From assembly GCA_015487515.1 (NCBI GenBank), contig WFPQ01000303.1, positions 1-5,775 of the forward strand: DNA of 5,775 nucleotides, given 5' to 3'. Positions 5,689-5,775 of the stretch are shown piece by piece (positions within the stretch are counted from its first letter, which is position 1; the number at the start of each line of letters is the position of its first letter). This stretch comes from Hyphomicrobiales bacterium. GTDB lineage: Bacteria > Pseudomonadota > Alphaproteobacteria > Rhizobiales > Devosiaceae. Below the pieces are notes generated by a model. The model was not told the DNA's origin. It saw only the letters and a list, made by a program, of their open reading frames with translations, and searched no databases. The translations under genes were made by a program, and so were the position numbers.

Positions 5689-5775
5689 TCCTGGATGCGG
5701 TCGAGGACGTCGGCTAGCCATGCCTCGGGGTTCAGGCCGTTCATCTTTGCGGTTTCGATCAGGGTCATGGCGCGG
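5588..5775. mobile_element. IS66-family insertion sequence, tnpC-distal end (partial, continues off the right edge)
   Basis: The element begins at 5588 with GTAACCGCTC; IS66-family terminal repeats typically start GTAA. Just inside, on the minus strand, is the C-terminus of an IS66 TnpC transposase. The boundary is sharp because the IS481 transposase homology stops at exactly this point. A small inverted repeat, CCGCC-ATTCA-GGCGG (5606-5620), covers the tnpC stop. The other end and the accessory genes tnpA and tnpB, if present, lie outside the window. Confidence 0.8.
5613..5775 (-). CDS. tnpC: IS66-family transposase TnpC, C-terminal 53 residues (partial)
   Basis: Read on the minus strand, the frame enters from the right edge and ends at a TGA (5615-5613). 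The translation includes [20 protein letters not shown], then LDRIQDH and [11 protein letters not shown]. This is the strongly conserved end of IS66 transposases, where the '[38 protein letters not shown]' pattern is diagnostic. The catalytic DDE domain lies upstream, outside the window. The stop is 25 bases inside the element's end, typical for this family. It was missed as a standalone open frame because it has no start codon in the window. Family recognition is from known IS66 proteins and is secure despite the short length. Confidence 0.92.
   Translation of the reverse strand, partial: RAMTLIETAKMNGLNPEAWLADVLDRIQDHKINRIDELLPWNWKPGAKLENAA

Noticed and set aside
1..5775. CRISPR array, tRNA, rRNA or a novel defence system
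   Set aside because: No regularly spaced direct repeats, no cloverleaf or rRNA-like segments, and all sizeable coding regions are accounted for by the genes listed.

Overview
The window is a GC-rich bacterial segment, most likely from a Gram-negative proteobacterium in the broad sense (Desulfobacterota cannot be excluded). This rests on the gene types: a Wzx-like flippase, a proteobacterial-style mer operon, and IS481 and IS66 family elements. No rRNA, tRNA or housekeeping gene allows a finer placement.

Layout, left to right. (1) The 3' end of an unrecognised gene, open from the left edge to about 320. (2) A polytopic membrane protein of the polysaccharide flippase/MATE-like fold (470-1783, possible earlier start at 434). 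These two suggest the edge of a surface-polysaccharide locus. (3) A compact mercury-resistance unit: merR on the minus strand (1806-2231), a 170-bp divergent control region with a MerR-type operator in a 19-bp promoter spacer, a MerF-like Hg(II) uptake protein (2401-2802), and mercuric reductase merA (2835-4256). There is no merT, merP, merB or merD here, and MerA lacks the N-terminal heavy-metal-associated domain. (4) A short intergenic region with a cluster of CCGGC inverted repeats. (5) An IS481-family transposase (ATG 4486) whose last codons are cut off at 5587 by (6) the end of an IS66-family element. The IS66 element runs out of the window and carries the C-terminus of its TnpC transposase on the minus strand (5613-5775).

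How the genes work together. MerR represses or activates the divergent promoter. On Hg(II) exposure the membrane protein would bring Hg(II) into the cytoplasm through a Cys-Cys pair in its first membrane helix. MerA would then reduce it with NADPH to volatile Hg(0). The mer unit lies between a polysaccharide gene and a nest of insertion sequences, which fits acquisition by transfer. The clearest structural result is the nested insertion: the IS66 end (starting GTAA at 5588) abuts the IS481 transposase within its conserved C-terminus, and the coding frame runs on into the IS66 end to make a chimeric tail. The clearest biochemical oddity is the transporter, which has a MerF-like N-terminal half but four predicted helices and no second cysteine pair.
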